A stretch of 64,000 nt of DNA from NCBI RefSeq assembly GCF_028294535.1, contig NZ_JAQBIE010000002.1, positions 1 to 64,000 on the forward strand. The letters are read 5' to 3'. Of this stretch, positions 8,664 to 16,885 are shown one piece after another; the first letter of the stretch is position 1; each line of letters opens with the position of its first letter. The translations under genes and the position numbers were made by a program. The notes under the pieces are model-generated. The model searched no databases and was not told the origin of the DNA. It saw only the letters and a program-made list of their open reading frames with translations. This DNA is from Paracoccus onchidii. GTDB taxonomy: Bacteria; Pseudomonadota; Alphaproteobacteria; Rhodobacterales; Rhodobacteraceae.

Positions 8664-9603
8664 CACCTTCCTGACCGAGCATCAGCTGGAAACCGCGCTG
8701 GACTGGCGACCGCTGGTCGAAGAACTGCGCGACTGGTTCGCCCGCAATGCCGTCGTCGCCCCGCCCCGTCAGGTGTTGCCGATCAGGCAGCCCGATGGCA
8801 GCGAGGCATCACTGCTGATCATGCCGGCCTGGATTCCGGGCGAATCCATTGGCGTGAAGATCGTGACCTTCTTTCCCGAAAACCCGCAACGCGGGCTGGC
8901 GACGATCAACGCGGGCTATATGCTGTTCGATGGCGAAACCGGTCAGATGAAATCGGTGATGGATGGCGATGCGCTGACCGCGCGTCGAACGGCGGCGGCA
9001 TCCGCGCTGGCGGCGGATTATCTTGCCCGCAAGGACGCGCGGAGCTTGCTTGTCGTGGGAACGGGTCAGCTGTCGCGCGCGATGGCCGCGGCCCATTCCA
9101 GCGTTCGCAGCCATGATCGCATCATGGTCTGGGGCCGCAATTGCGACAGTTCGGCCCGGATTGCGGGGGCGATGCGCAATGACGGTCTGCCCGCCGAGGC
9201 GGTCACTGATCTGGAACAGGCCTGCCGGAACGCGGATGTGATCACGACGATCACGGCGGCGACCAGCCCGATCATCCATGGCGACTGGCTGCGCCCCGGC
9301 ACCCATCTGGATCTGGTCGGTGCCTTCCGCGAGGATATGCGCGAGGCGGACGATACCGCGCTGGGTCAGGCACGGGTGTTCGTGGACAGCGTCGACGGCG
9401 CGATGAAATCGGGCGATCTGGCCCAACCCGCACGCGCGGGCCTGTTCGACCCGATCCAGATCGAGGCGGATCTGGCCGAACTGGCGCAGGGTCGTCATCC
9501 GGGGCGCGGATCGAACGCGGAATTCACGCTGTTCAAATCGGCAGGCGTCGCGATCGAGGATCTGGCCGCGGCCGAACTGGCCCACCGTCAGGTCACATCC
9601 TGA
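8656..9603 (+). CDS. Ornithine cyclodeaminase/mu-crystallin family protein
   Basis: This 315-residue NAD(P)-binding protein starts at a GTG that overlaps the end of the amidase gene and is preceded by AAAGGG. It shows the family blocks MLFDGETGQMKSVMDGDALT and ARRTAAASALAADYLA, the dinucleotide loop LLVVGTGQLSRAMAAAH, ADVITTITAATSPII, LRPGTHLDLVGAFREDMRE (catalytic Asp region) and VFVDS. Members are cyclodeaminases or reductases of cyclic imino acids (pyrroline- or piperideine-2-carboxylate), or opine dehydrogenase-like enzymes. Pairing with a carbamoylase suggests handling of an amino acid freed by it (inference). The 3' end overlaps the convergent LysR gene by 16 bases. Confidence 0.85.
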   Translation: MTDTFLTEHQLETALDWRPLVEELRDWFARNAVVAPPRQVLPIRQPDGSEASLLIMPAWIPGESIGVKIVTFFPENPQRGLATINAGYMLFDGETGQMKSVMDGDALTARRTAAASALAADYLARKDARSLLVVGTGQLSRAMAAAHSSVRSHDRIMVWGRNCDSSARIAGAMRNDGLPAEAVTDLEQACRNADVITTITAATSPIIHGDWLRPGTHLDLVGAFREDMREADDTALGQARVFVDSVDGAMKSGDLAQPARAGLFDPIQIEADLAELAQGRHPGRGSNAEFTLFKSAGVAIEDLAAAELAHRQVTS

Positions 9604-10508
9604 TACATCGGGGCCAATTCCTCGACGGTGCGGACAAAGGCACGTTCAGCCCCGCTGAGATCCTGTTTCGGGGCATGGACCAGATACACATCCGCCCCGA
9701 TGGGCCGGTCCGTGACGCGGATCGGCCATAGCACGCCTTCATCGATATCGGCCTGCACCGGATAGGTCGGCAGCAGGCCGATCCCGATGCCCGACACGAT
9801 CATGCGCTTGACCTCTTGCAGGTTTGAACTGACGCCGGTGATGCGGTTGCCGATATTCGCGCTGGCCTGAAGAACCGCCATCGGTTCTAGCCCCATCCCT
9901 TCGCTTGCGCAGGTGAACGAGATGAACGGTTCCTGCCGCAACTCGCGCTCGCTGATGCTTTCGCGACCGTAAAGCGAATGCTCGGCCCCGCAGAACAGTT
10001 TGAACTCTTCCCGAAAGAGGCGGATCGAATCCAGGTTCAGCACCGGGCGATTCAGCAGACAAAAACCGATATTGATGTTGCCCTTGCTGATATTGCGCAC
10101 GATTTCATGGCTGTTCTTCGCCTCGACATGCAACCTGACCGATGGATGGCGTTGGTGGAACAGACGCAGCAACTCATTGATCAACGGCGACGCCAGGTTA
10201 GAGATCACCTGATAGCGCACCTCGCCGCGCTCTTCTTGCAGCGGGTCTTGCGCCAATTGCGCAATGCGGTCGGCCCCGTGGAACATGTCGCGACATTCCT
10301 GATAGACCTTTTCCCCCCTCAGGGTCAGTTCAAAGTGACGGCTGTCGCGGAACACCAACTGACATCCCAACTGGCTTTCCAGCTTTTGCAAGGCGTTGCT
10401 GACCGATGGCTGCGAAATACCCAACCGTCTGGATGCCGCCGTGATGCTTTGTTCCTGGGCAATCACATAAAATGTCCGCAGCAAGTTCCAGTTCAGATCA
10501 TTTTGCAT
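9588..10508 (-). CDS. LysR-family transcriptional regulator
   Basis: This 306-residue protein has the N-terminal LysR winged helix (NLLRTFYVIAQEQSITAASR, RLGISQPSVSNALQKLE) and the C-terminal periplasmic-binding-like effector domain (INIGFCLLNRP, GIGIGLLPTYPV). The ATG at 10508 is used because an upstream in-frame extension has no ribosome site. It is divergent from the RidA gene, with 185 bases between, and convergent on the amidase/OCD pair. It probably controls the ridA-TRAP genes or the amidase operon; the effector is unknown. Confidence 0.85.
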   Translation of the reverse strand: MQNDLNWNLLRTFYVIAQEQSITAASRRLGISQPSVSNALQKLESQLGCQLVFRDSRHFELTLRGEKVYQECRDMFHGADRIAQLAQDPLQEERGEVRYQVISNLASPLINELLRLFHQRHPSVRLHVEAKNSHEIVRNISKGNINIGFCLLNRPVLNLDSIRLFREEFKLFCGAEHSLYGRESISERELRQEPFISFTCASEGMGLEPMAVLQASANIGNRITGVSSNLQEVKRMIVSGIGIGLLPTYPVQADIDEGVLWPIRVTDRPIGADVYLVHAPKQDLSGAERAFVRTVEELAPMYQDVT

Positions 10509-10609
10509 CAAAGCTGTGGGTCCCTTGTGGCAAGGCAGGCTAGATAACACAGCATATGCGGAAATACAGATGCGAACTATAGCAAATGCCTATGACAACC
10601 ACCTGTCTT

Positions 10610-10627
10610 CGGCATGCCCGAATGCCG
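10610..10627. promoter_or_regulatory. Candidate LysR operator between lysR and ridA
   Basis: CGGCAT and ATGCCG form a perfect six-base dyad with a six-base spacer in the divergent intergenic region, 67 bases ahead of the ridA start. The placement suits a LysR-type regulator binding site. No experimental support is available from sequence alone. Confidence 0.4.
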
Positions 10628-10693
10628 CTTCCCGCATAGTGTCGGAACCTGTAAAGCGCTAGGCATATTTCAGTTTCTGACATGGAGATCGCT

Positions 10694-11038
10694 ATGGACA
10701 TCAAACGCATCGGAATCGGCCCGCGCATGAGTCAGGCCGTCATTCACGGCAACACCGCGTATCTGGCCGGCCAGGTCGGCACACCGGGTGCCGATGTGGC
10801 GAGCCAGACCCGCGACTGTCTTGCAGCCGTCGACAAGCTTCTGGCCGAGGTCGGGTCGGATAAATCCAGGTTGTTGCAGGTCATCATCTGGCTTGCCGAC
10901 ATGAAGGACTTTGGCGCCATGAACGAAGTCTATGACGCCTGGATCGACCCCGCCGCACCGGCAGCACGGGCCTGCGGTGAAGCCAAGCTCGCCACGCCCG
11001 AATATCTGGTGGAATTCATTGTAACCGCCGCTGTCTGA
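10694..11038 (+). CDS. RidA/YjgF/Rid-family protein
   Basis: This 114-residue protein has the Rid fold pattern: AVIHGNTAYLAGQVG, VASQTRDCLAAVDKLLAEVG, IIWLADMKDFGAMNEVYDAW and a terminal VEFIVTAAV strand. RidA proteins are trimeric and hydrolyse reactive 2-imino acids to 2-oxo acids. The canonical Arg in the PAR motif lies in the segment APAARACGEAKLA. The second ATG (10694) is chosen because GGAG stands six bases before it. Its place beside an imino-acid-type OCD enzyme fits imine clean-up (inference). A terminator follows. Confidence 0.85.
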   Translation: MDIKRIGIGPRMSQAVIHGNTAYLAGQVGTPGADVASQTRDCLAAVDKLLAEVGSDKSRLLQVIIWLADMKDFGAMNEVYDAWIDPAAPAARACGEAKLATPEYLVEFIVTAAV

Positions 11039-11067
11039 TCTTGTCATCGGCGACCCGCCTCCCCTGC

Positions 11068-11105
11068 CCGCCCCTGCATCAGATCGATGCTGGGGCGGTT
11101 TCGTT
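11068..11105 (+). terminator. Intrinsic terminator after ridA
   Basis: A 13-base stem (CCGCCCCTGCATC against GATGCTGGGGCGG, one mismatch) with loop AGATC is followed by TTTCGTT. It lies 30 bases after the ridA stop and separates ridA from the TRAP operon. Confidence 0.7.
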
Positions 11106-11191
11106 CCAGCCTGACCCCGCTGGTCGGTCGGGCAATTGCATCTCGAATGGGCAGCTACATGACGGAACGTCGGGTCATTGACTTTGGCTGT

Positions 11192-11208
11192 GCTATTCTT
11201 GGAATAGC
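11192..11208. promoter_or_regulatory. Candidate operator upstream of the TRAP operon
   Basis: The 319-base gap between the ridA terminator and the TRAP binding-protein gene contains a perfect seven-base dyad, GCTATTC-TTG-GAATAGC. It lies just after a TTGACT hexamer at about 11178, which could be a -35 element. The dyad would overlap the promoter, consistent with repression. This is inference from symmetry and position only. Confidence 0.35.
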
Positions 11209-11424
11209 CTGCGACTATTTGCGCGTCAGGCGCGTTCAGATTTATCGTTGACCAGATCCAAAGACCAGAGGATGACCACCACGTGACGCATTCCCGATAG
11301 GCCAGGACACGCGCCGAACCAGGCCGGGTTTCCCCCCCGCGCCCCGCATTGCCCGAAAGGAATCGGGCAGCTTGCGGTCGGCAGACAAAGAACAAGACGC
11401 AAAGACAACTTGTGAGGTAACCCC

Positions 11425-12399
11425 ATGAATCGTTTGATGATCACGGCAGCGACGGCTGCACTTGTCCTTCCCGCGGCCGCGATGGCGACAGATTTGCGGA
11501 TGCTGACCAGCTACAACATGAACGCGACCTATACCAAAGAGGTCGCGATGCGCTTTATCGACATGGTCGAAGAAGCCTCGGGTGGTGAGACCAGCATCAA
11601 TCTCAGCGGTCCCGACGTCATTCCGCCCTTCGAACAGCTACAGCCTGTCGGAGCGGGCGTGTTCGACATCCTGTATACCCACGGCGCCTATCACACCGAC
11701 ACCACCGGCGTCGGCGCGGCCATGGACGCGGTGTCCGTCGATCCCGCCAAGGTCCGCGAAGCCGGCATCTGGGATCTGGTCGACGCCCATTACGCCGATC
11801 TGGGCCTGAAGCTGATCGCGGTGCCGCCGCTGGGATCGTCGGGCTTTCAATATGTGCTGGAAGAGCCGATCGAGGGATCGCCCGGTCTGGACGGTCGCCG
11901 CATCCGGGGCAGCGCGACCTATACCAACATCACCGAAGGGCTGGGCGGCGCGCCCGTGCTGATGTCGTCGGGCGATGTCTATTCGGCGCTGGATCGCGGC
12001 GTGATCGACGGGGCCGCATGGGGCCTGAACGGGGTCAAGGATCTGGGCTGGCACGAGGTTGCCGGCTATTTCTCGAAGCCGACCTTCGGGCAGACCTATA
12101 CCTATATCCTGATGAACCTGTCCAAGTTCGAATCCCTCGATCAGGCCGAACAGGCGCTGCTGCTGGAACAAGGTCGCAAACTGGAAGAAACCAATGCCGA
12201 ACTGCTGGACGGTCTGGCCGTTCAGGAATGGAAGGAACTGGAAGAGCTGGGCATGCAGCCGACCGAGTTCGCCCCCGAGGATGCCGAGCGCCTGGACGCG
12301 CTGGTCAACGAAGGCATCTGGCAGCTTGGCCTGGACAAGTCCCCCGAGACCGTCGCGCAAATGCGTGAATTGGCGCAGGAAAACGGGCTGACCGAATGA
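11425..12399 (+). CDS. dctP: TRAP transporter substrate-binding protein (DctP family)
   Basis: This 324-residue periplasmic receptor has a signal peptide (MNRLMITAATAALVLPAAAMA). It shows DctP-family blocks: FEQLQPVGAGVFDILYTHG, GLDGRRIRGSATYTNITEG (with the conserved Arg that holds the substrate carboxylate), LMSSGDVYSALDRGVIDGA and WHEVAGYFSKP. It captures an organic acid and hands it to the DctQM membrane pair encoded immediately downstream. The DctQ start overlaps its stop (ATGA). A GAGG lies ahead of the start. The substrate cannot be named from sequence. Confidence 0.9.
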   Translation: MNRLMITAATAALVLPAAAMATDLRMLTSYNMNATYTKEVAMRFIDMVEEASGGETSINLSGPDVIPPFEQLQPVGAGVFDILYTHGAYHTDTTGVGAAMDAVSVDPAKVREAGIWDLVDAHYADLGLKLIAVPPLGSSGFQYVLEEPIEGSPGLDGRRIRGSATYTNITEGLGGAPVLMSSGDVYSALDRGVIDGAAWGLNGVKDLGWHEVAGYFSKPTFGQTYTYILMNLSKFESLDQAEQALLLEQGRKLEETNAELLDGLAVQEWKELEELGMQPTEFAPEDAERLDALVNEGIWQLGLDKSPETVAQMRELAQENGLTE

Positions 12400-12932
12400 C
12401 ACAAGGCCGGACATTCGGCGCGGGGATCTGGCGCGCGCATGATGCGCTGACCCGCGCCGGGTTCCTTCTGGGCGGCGCCGCGCTTGCGGGGATCGTTGTG
12501 ACCTTCCTGATCGAGGTCGTCGCCCGTTATTTCTTCAATTCGCCGACGCTGTGGTCGGCCTCGGCGGTGGCGTATCTGCTATGCGCCGCGGCCACGCTTG
12601 CGATGCCCGAACTGGCCCGCACACGCGGCCATATCGGCATCACCATTCTGGAAGAAAAGCTGCCCACGGCGACGCAGGCCCGCTTCATCCGCATCATCGC
12701 GGCGCTGACCGCGATCGTCTGCAGCTTTGCCGCCTACATGATCTGGGTCGAGGCGATCCGGCAGGTGCAATCGGGCACCAGCACATCCTTTGCGGTCAGG
12801 ATCCCGAAGATCTGGCTGTCGGGGCTGATCTGCTACGGCTTTACCGGGACGGCGATCTACTATCTGCGGGCCGCGCTGGCACCCGACAGCCTGCCGTGGA
12901 ACGCGGACGAAGATCCGCAGGAAGGACTTTGA
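12396..12932 (+). CDS. dctQ: TRAP transporter small permease (DctQ family)
   Basis: This 178-residue membrane protein has four hydrophobic segments, as in DctQ subunits, including AALAGIVVTFLIEVVARYFF followed by NSPTLWSASAVAYLLCA and AALTAIVCSFAAYMIWVEAI. The motif VARYFFNSPTLWS is typical of DctQ helix 1. It forms the small integral part of the TRAP transporter with DctM. It overlaps dctP by four bases and ends two bases before dctM. Confidence 0.88.
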   Translation: MTQGRTFGAGIWRAHDALTRAGFLLGGAALAGIVVTFLIEVVARYFFNSPTLWSASAVAYLLCAAATLAMPELARTRGHIGITILEEKLPTATQARFIRIIAALTAIVCSFAAYMIWVEAIRQVQSGTSTSFAVRIPKIWLSGLICYGFTGTAIYYLRAALAPDSLPWNADEDPQEGL

Positions 12933-12934
12933 TC

Positions 12935-14239
12935 ATGGATTGGCAACTTGCGCTTGGCCTTGGGGTCACGTCGTTGATGGTGCTGTTCGCCCTGGGCATC
13001 CCGATCTTCGCGGCCTTCCTGACGATCAATGTCGCGGGCACGCTGTGGCTGATGGGGCCTGCGGGTTTCGGGATGTTCACCAACAGCGTCTATAACACCG
13101 TCACCTCGGAAACGCTGTCGACCATCGCGCTGTTCGTCCTGATGGGGGAATTGCTGTTCAGGTCCGGGTCGATCGACGTGATCTTCGATTCCCTCGACAC
13201 GCTGATGGGCAAGATCAGGGGCCGCCTGTATTTCTTCGTGATCGCACTGTCGACGCTGTTCGGGGCGCTGTCGGGATCGGCGCTGGCGGTGACGGCGATG
13301 CTGTCGCGGTCCGCGCTGCCGACGATGCGGGATCGCGGCTATGACGAAAAGATCTCGGTCGGGCTGATCCTTGGCGGTGCGGGTCTTGCACCGATCATTC
13401 CGCCCAGCCTGCTGGTCGTGATCATCGGCTCGCTGGTCGATGTGTCGATCGCGCGGCTGCTGATCGCGGGGATCATTCCCGGTCTGGTGCTGGCGGGACT
13501 GTTCGTCGGCTATACGCTGATCCGCATCTGGGCCGACCCGTCCAAGGCACCTGCCGGCGACGACGACCACGACCGCTCGCTGCCCGCGACCCTGGCGGCA
13601 ATCGGCAAGATGCTGCCCTTCAGCATCATCATCTTCGCCGTTCTGGGCCTGATCATGCTGGGCATTGCAACGCCGTCCGAATCCGCCGCAACCGGCGTGT
13701 TGGGCGCGATCCTGGTCGCAGCGTTCTATGGCAAGTTCTCGTTGAAGATGTCGGGTAAGGCGCTGATGTCGTCCCTGCGCATCAGCGCGATGATCATCGC
13801 CATTCTGGCCTGTTCGCAGCTGTTCAGCCAGCTTCTGTCCTTTACCGGCGCGACGCGCGGTCTGGTCGAGGCCGCGACAGAATTCGACCTCAGCCCCGCC
13901 TTGATGCTGCTGTTGCTGATGGTGATCCCGCTGATCGCCTGCATGTTCATCGACCAGATCGCCTTCATGATGGTGGTCGTGCCGATCTATGATCCGCTGG
14001 TGTCGCTGTATGGCTTCGATCCGGTCTGGTTCTGGACGCTGTTCCTGATCAACCTTGCCGTGGGCAGCCTGACACCGCCCTTCGGCTATAACCTGTTCGC
14101 CGCCAAGGGCAGCGCGCCCTGGATCCCGATGCCCTCCATCTATGCCGCCGCCATTCCGATCTGCCTCTGCTTCCTGATCGGAATCCTTCTGTTCAGTCTG
14201 TTTCCAGGGATCATTACCTGGCTGCCGGGGTTGATCTGA
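12935..14239 (+). CDS. dctM: TRAP transporter large permease (DctM family)
   Basis: This 434-residue polytopic protein has about 12 hydrophobic segments and DctM hallmarks: LFGALSGSALAVTAMLSRSA, GGAGLAPIIPPSLLVVIIG, GIATPSESAATGVLGAI and LAVGSLTPPFGYNLFA. It is the Na+-driven translocation subunit of the TRAP system. The ATG at 12935, two bases after dctQ stops, is chosen; the frame is open far upstream only as a shadow of dctQ. The stop overlaps the start of the RraA-like gene. Confidence 0.9.
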   Translation: MDWQLALGLGVTSLMVLFALGIPIFAAFLTINVAGTLWLMGPAGFGMFTNSVYNTVTSETLSTIALFVLMGELLFRSGSIDVIFDSLDTLMGKIRGRLYFFVIALSTLFGALSGSALAVTAMLSRSALPTMRDRGYDEKISVGLILGGAGLAPIIPPSLLVVIIGSLVDVSIARLLIAGIIPGLVLAGLFVGYTLIRIWADPSKAPAGDDDHDRSLPATLAAIGKMLPFSIIIFAVLGLIMLGIATPSESAATGVLGAILVAAFYGKFSLKMSGKALMSSLRISAMIIAILACSQLFSQLLSFTGATRGLVEAATEFDLSPALMLLLLMVIPLIACMFIDQIAFMMVVVPIYDPLVSLYGFDPVWFWTLFLINLAVGSLTPPFGYNLFAAKGSAPWIPMPSIYAAAIPICLCFLIGILLFSLFPGIITWLPGLI

Positions 14240-14898
14240 TGACCGCTTATACTATCGCACCCATGCCGCCGCAGATGGATCCGGCGCTGCGTGACCGCCT
14301 TGGCGGCTGCGAGCCCGCGACCATCGGGCATTTCCGCCGCAACGGCTTTGTCGATCCGCAAATCACCTGCCGCCATGCCAATGGCCCGGTGGCCGGGACG
14401 GCCGTGACGATCGCGCTGCCGCCGGGTGACGGAACGCTGTTGAACCACGCGCTGCGGCTGCTGCGTCCGGGCGATTTCCTGATCGTCGATCAGGGGGGCG
14501 ACCGCCGCCACGCCTGCTGGGGTGCCGTGCTGACCGATGTGGCCTGCCGCATCGGGCTGGCGGGTGTGGTGATCGACGGGCTGGCGACCGATGTGCTGGC
14601 AATCCGGCAGGCGGGGCTGCCCCTGTGGTCGCGCGGACTGGCCGCGCTGACGACCAAGCTGGCCAATGGCGGCGGCGCGATGAACCATCCCGTCTCGGTC
14701 GGTGGGGTCGTGGTCAATGCGGGCGATGCCGTCCTTGCGGATGAAAACGGCATCCTCATCATGCCCGCATCCGAGGCCGAGGCCGCTGCCACCCACGCAG
14801 CCGAGGTCGAGGCCGAGGAACGCCGCATCCTGGCACGTCTGGCCAATGGCGAGGTGCTGCCCGATATCAGCGGCGCGACACGACTGGTCGAGGGGTGA
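14239..14898 (+). CDS. RraA-fold (HMG aldolase-like) protein lacking the catalytic Arg
   Basis: This 219-residue protein has the RraA/4-hydroxy-4-methyl-2-oxoglutarate aldolase fold: AVTIALPPGDGTLLNHAL, PGDFLIVDQGGDRRHACWG, GLAGVVIDGLATDVLAIRQ and VVVNAGDAVLADENGILI. Active aldolases and oxaloacetate decarboxylases of this fold carry an Arg-Asp pair after the Gly-x20 spacer. Here the pair is Thr117-Asp118, so the enolate-stabilising Arg is missing. It is the last gene of the TRAP operon (one-base overlap with dctM), which argues for a job on the imported acid. It may have different chemistry or be a non-catalytic relative. Confidence 0.8.
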   Translation: MTAYTIAPMPPQMDPALRDRLGGCEPATIGHFRRNGFVDPQITCRHANGPVAGTAVTIALPPGDGTLLNHALRLLRPGDFLIVDQGGDRRHACWGAVLTDVACRIGLAGVVIDGLATDVLAIRQAGLPLWSRGLAALTTKLANGGGAMNHPVSVGGVVVNAGDAVLADENGILIMPASEAEAAATHAAEVEAEERRILARLANGEVLPDISGATRLVEG

Positions 14899-14975
14899 AC
14901 TCGACAAATAGGATGTTCGGGCGACTGTTCGAATGACGGTTGCCCGCCATCACCCCATGACATCAAAGCCCGCGA

Positions 14976-15209
14976 CTAACCCCGAAAACACGATGTCCGG
15001 TCCAGCAGCCAGTCGCGCAAGGTTTCGGATGCCGCTTTTCTGGCCGAACTGCGGGGCAGCGCGATCTGATACCAGACACAACGGACAACACGGTCGTCCA
15101 ACCTGACAAGACGATCGTCTGAAACCTCCTGTCTGCACAGGATGTCATCGGCCAGGATCACACCCTCACCGTCAACACAGAAGAAATCACCGAAGCACCG
15201 CAAAGCTAG
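14976..15209 (-). pseudogene. LysR-family regulator, C-terminal remnant
   Basis: The minus strand encodes about 77 residues that look like the end of a GcvA-type LysR effector domain: DGEGVILADDILCRQEVSDD, RLVRLDDRV and SETLRDWLLDRTSCF before a TAG stop. The DNA-binding half and most of the effector domain are gone; the homology ends at about 15204-15209. Directly there, on the plus strand, begins a headless ABC solute-binding-protein gene. The two remnants thus share a deletion junction. Confidence 0.6.
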
Positions 15210-15803
15210 GCCGATTTCTGGGATAGAGACCGTTTCGAGGCCAGCCTCGGCCTACCCAAGAGTGTGAATTTCCATGTGCTCGATGTCGTCGCCGCGACCT
15301 TTCTTGGCGGTCCCGACGCCCTGCGCAGCCATGACGGAATTGTCGCTGCCGTCGAAAAGGTCGCCGAACTGCATCAGAATGTGGCGTTGTGGTATACGGG
15401 CGAAAGCCAGATGGAACAGTCGTTGAAGAATTACGACGTCGTTGGCGGCATGTATTTCCATGACATTGCCGGGTTGATGGCCGCCGACGGACATCCGATC
15501 AAATCGCTTTTCCCCAAGGAAGGGAACGTGGTCGATTTCAACTCGTGGACCTTGACGCATGGATCGCAAAAACAGGACGAGGCGCATGAATTCATGGAGT
15601 TTTCCTGTTTGCCCGAAATTCAGGCGGCAATGTCGCGCAGCATTGGCACTGCCCCTGTCGTGAACCCGGCCATGACCGGGCTTGACACAAGCGAGTTGGC
15701 TGCCGTGACCGGAACCCCCGCCATTCACGCACCCTATGATGTCTATGTCGATGACGAGACATTCATCAATGAAGCCTGGGACCGCATGGTCGCGAAAGCG
15801 TAG
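15210..15803 (+). pseudogene. ABC transporter solute-binding protein (PotD/F-type), 5'-truncated
   Basis: From 15210 the frame reads ADFWDRDRFEASLGLPKSVN and continues to AKA-stop at 15803. It includes LWYTGESQMEQSLKNYDVVG, WTLTHGSQKQDEAHEFMEF and FINEAWDRM. This is the C-terminal ~60% of a polyamine/opine-type periplasmic receptor. The in-frame codon just before is TAG, and the signal peptide and first lobe are absent. An internal GTG at 15264 opens a 179-codon frame, but no export signal is possible from it. The downstream ATPase and permeases look intact, so this transporter has lost its own receptor. Confidence 0.75.
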
Positions 15804-15820
15804 GAATGGGAGGCGACAGG

Positions 15821-16885
15821 ATGTCTGATCTTGTACTTGAAAACCTGCGCAAACAGTTTGGCAGCTTTGTCGCCGTGGATGGCGCGGATCTGACTTTCGA
15901 AAACGGGAAACTGACGGCACTTCTTGGGCCATCGGGCTGTGGCAAAACCACCCTGTTGCGCATGATCGCCGGCCTGGAAAGCCCCAGCCGCGGAAAGATC
16001 ATGCTGAATGGGCAAGACATTGCCCCGCTGACGGCTGAACAACGAAAATTCGGGATGGTGTTTCAGTCCTTCGCGTTGTTTCCGCATCTGAATGTCGCAC
16101 GCAACGTATCCTACAGCCTGCGGATCGCTGGTGTGGATGCCAAGACACGTCGTGCCCGGGCTCAGGAATTGCTGGAGCTGGTGCAGCTGGGCGACAAAGG
16201 CCGCAACCGGATTGGCGAACTGTCTGGCGGTCAACGCCAGCGGGTCGCGATCGCAAGGGCGCTGGCCCAGAATCCCGAGATATTCCTGTTGGACGAACCG
16301 ATGTCCGCCCTCGACGCCAAACTGCGCAACGATATGCAGATGGAACTGCGCTTGCTGCAACAGCAGCTGGGTATCACGACCATCGTTGTTACGCATGATC
16401 AACGCGAGGCGATGACCATGGCCGATCGGATTGTCGTCATGAGTCAGGGCAGGATCGAACAGGTCGGCACGCCGCAGGAAATCTATCATCGCCCCGCCAA
16501 TCCGTTCGTGGCGTCATTTATCGGCAATGCCAATCTTCTGCAGGGGCGGACGATCAAGAATGGTGTGCGTGTGGATCAGACCGAACTGATCGTAAAAGGC
16601 CAGGGAGAACTTGTGCCCGGTGCAGAGGTGACCGTGTTTTGCAGACACGAGGCCGTCCGCCTGTCCACAGACAGCTTGGGGGAAAATTGCGTTCCGGGCC
16701 TGGTCACCTTCGTGCGCGATGAAGGCGTGGCCCGTGAAATACATCTTGAGACACCCGTGGGGCGTATCACGGCGGAAATCCCCGGCAGCTTCCACGAGAC
16801 CGTCCGGATCGGTGATCGACTGATCGCCGAACTCAGCCCCGACACACTACATCTTCTGCCGGTTGCCGAAGGTGTCGCAGCATGA
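15821..16885 (+). CDS. ABC transporter ATP-binding protein (PotA-like)
   Basis: This 354-residue ATPase has Walker A GPSGCGKTTLLRMIAGL, a Q-loop in FGMVFQSFALFPHLNV, the signature LSGGQRQRVAIARAL, Walker B IFLLDEPMSALD and the H-loop VVTHDQREAM. A C-terminal TOBE-type domain follows (residues about 240-350). It energises uptake by the two permeases that follow. GGGAGG lies seven bases before the ATG at 15821. It overlaps the first permease gene by four bases. Sequence style fits polyamine/opine/thiamine-type importers. The operon promoter has probably been lost in the upstream deletion. Confidence 0.9.
   Translation: MSDLVLENLRKQFGSFVAVDGADLTFENGKLTALLGPSGCGKTTLLRMIAGLESPSRGKIMLNGQDIAPLTAEQRKFGMVFQSFALFPHLNVARNVSYSLRIAGVDAKTRRARAQELLELVQLGDKGRNRIGELSGGQRQRVAIARALAQNPEIFLLDEPMSALDAKLRNDMQMELRLLQQQLGITTIVVTHDQREAMTMADRIVVMSQGRIEQVGTPQEIYHRPANPFVASFIGNANLLQGRTIKNGVRVDQTELIVKGQGELVPGAEVTVFCRHEAVRLSTDSLGENCVPGLVTFVRDEGVAREIHLETPVGRITAEIPGSFHETVRIGDRLIAELSPDTLHLLPVAEGVAA

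Noticed and set aside
7398-8666. A 422-codon minus-strand open frame
   Set aside because: Exactly mirrors the M20 amidase, which has all metal ligands on the plus strand.
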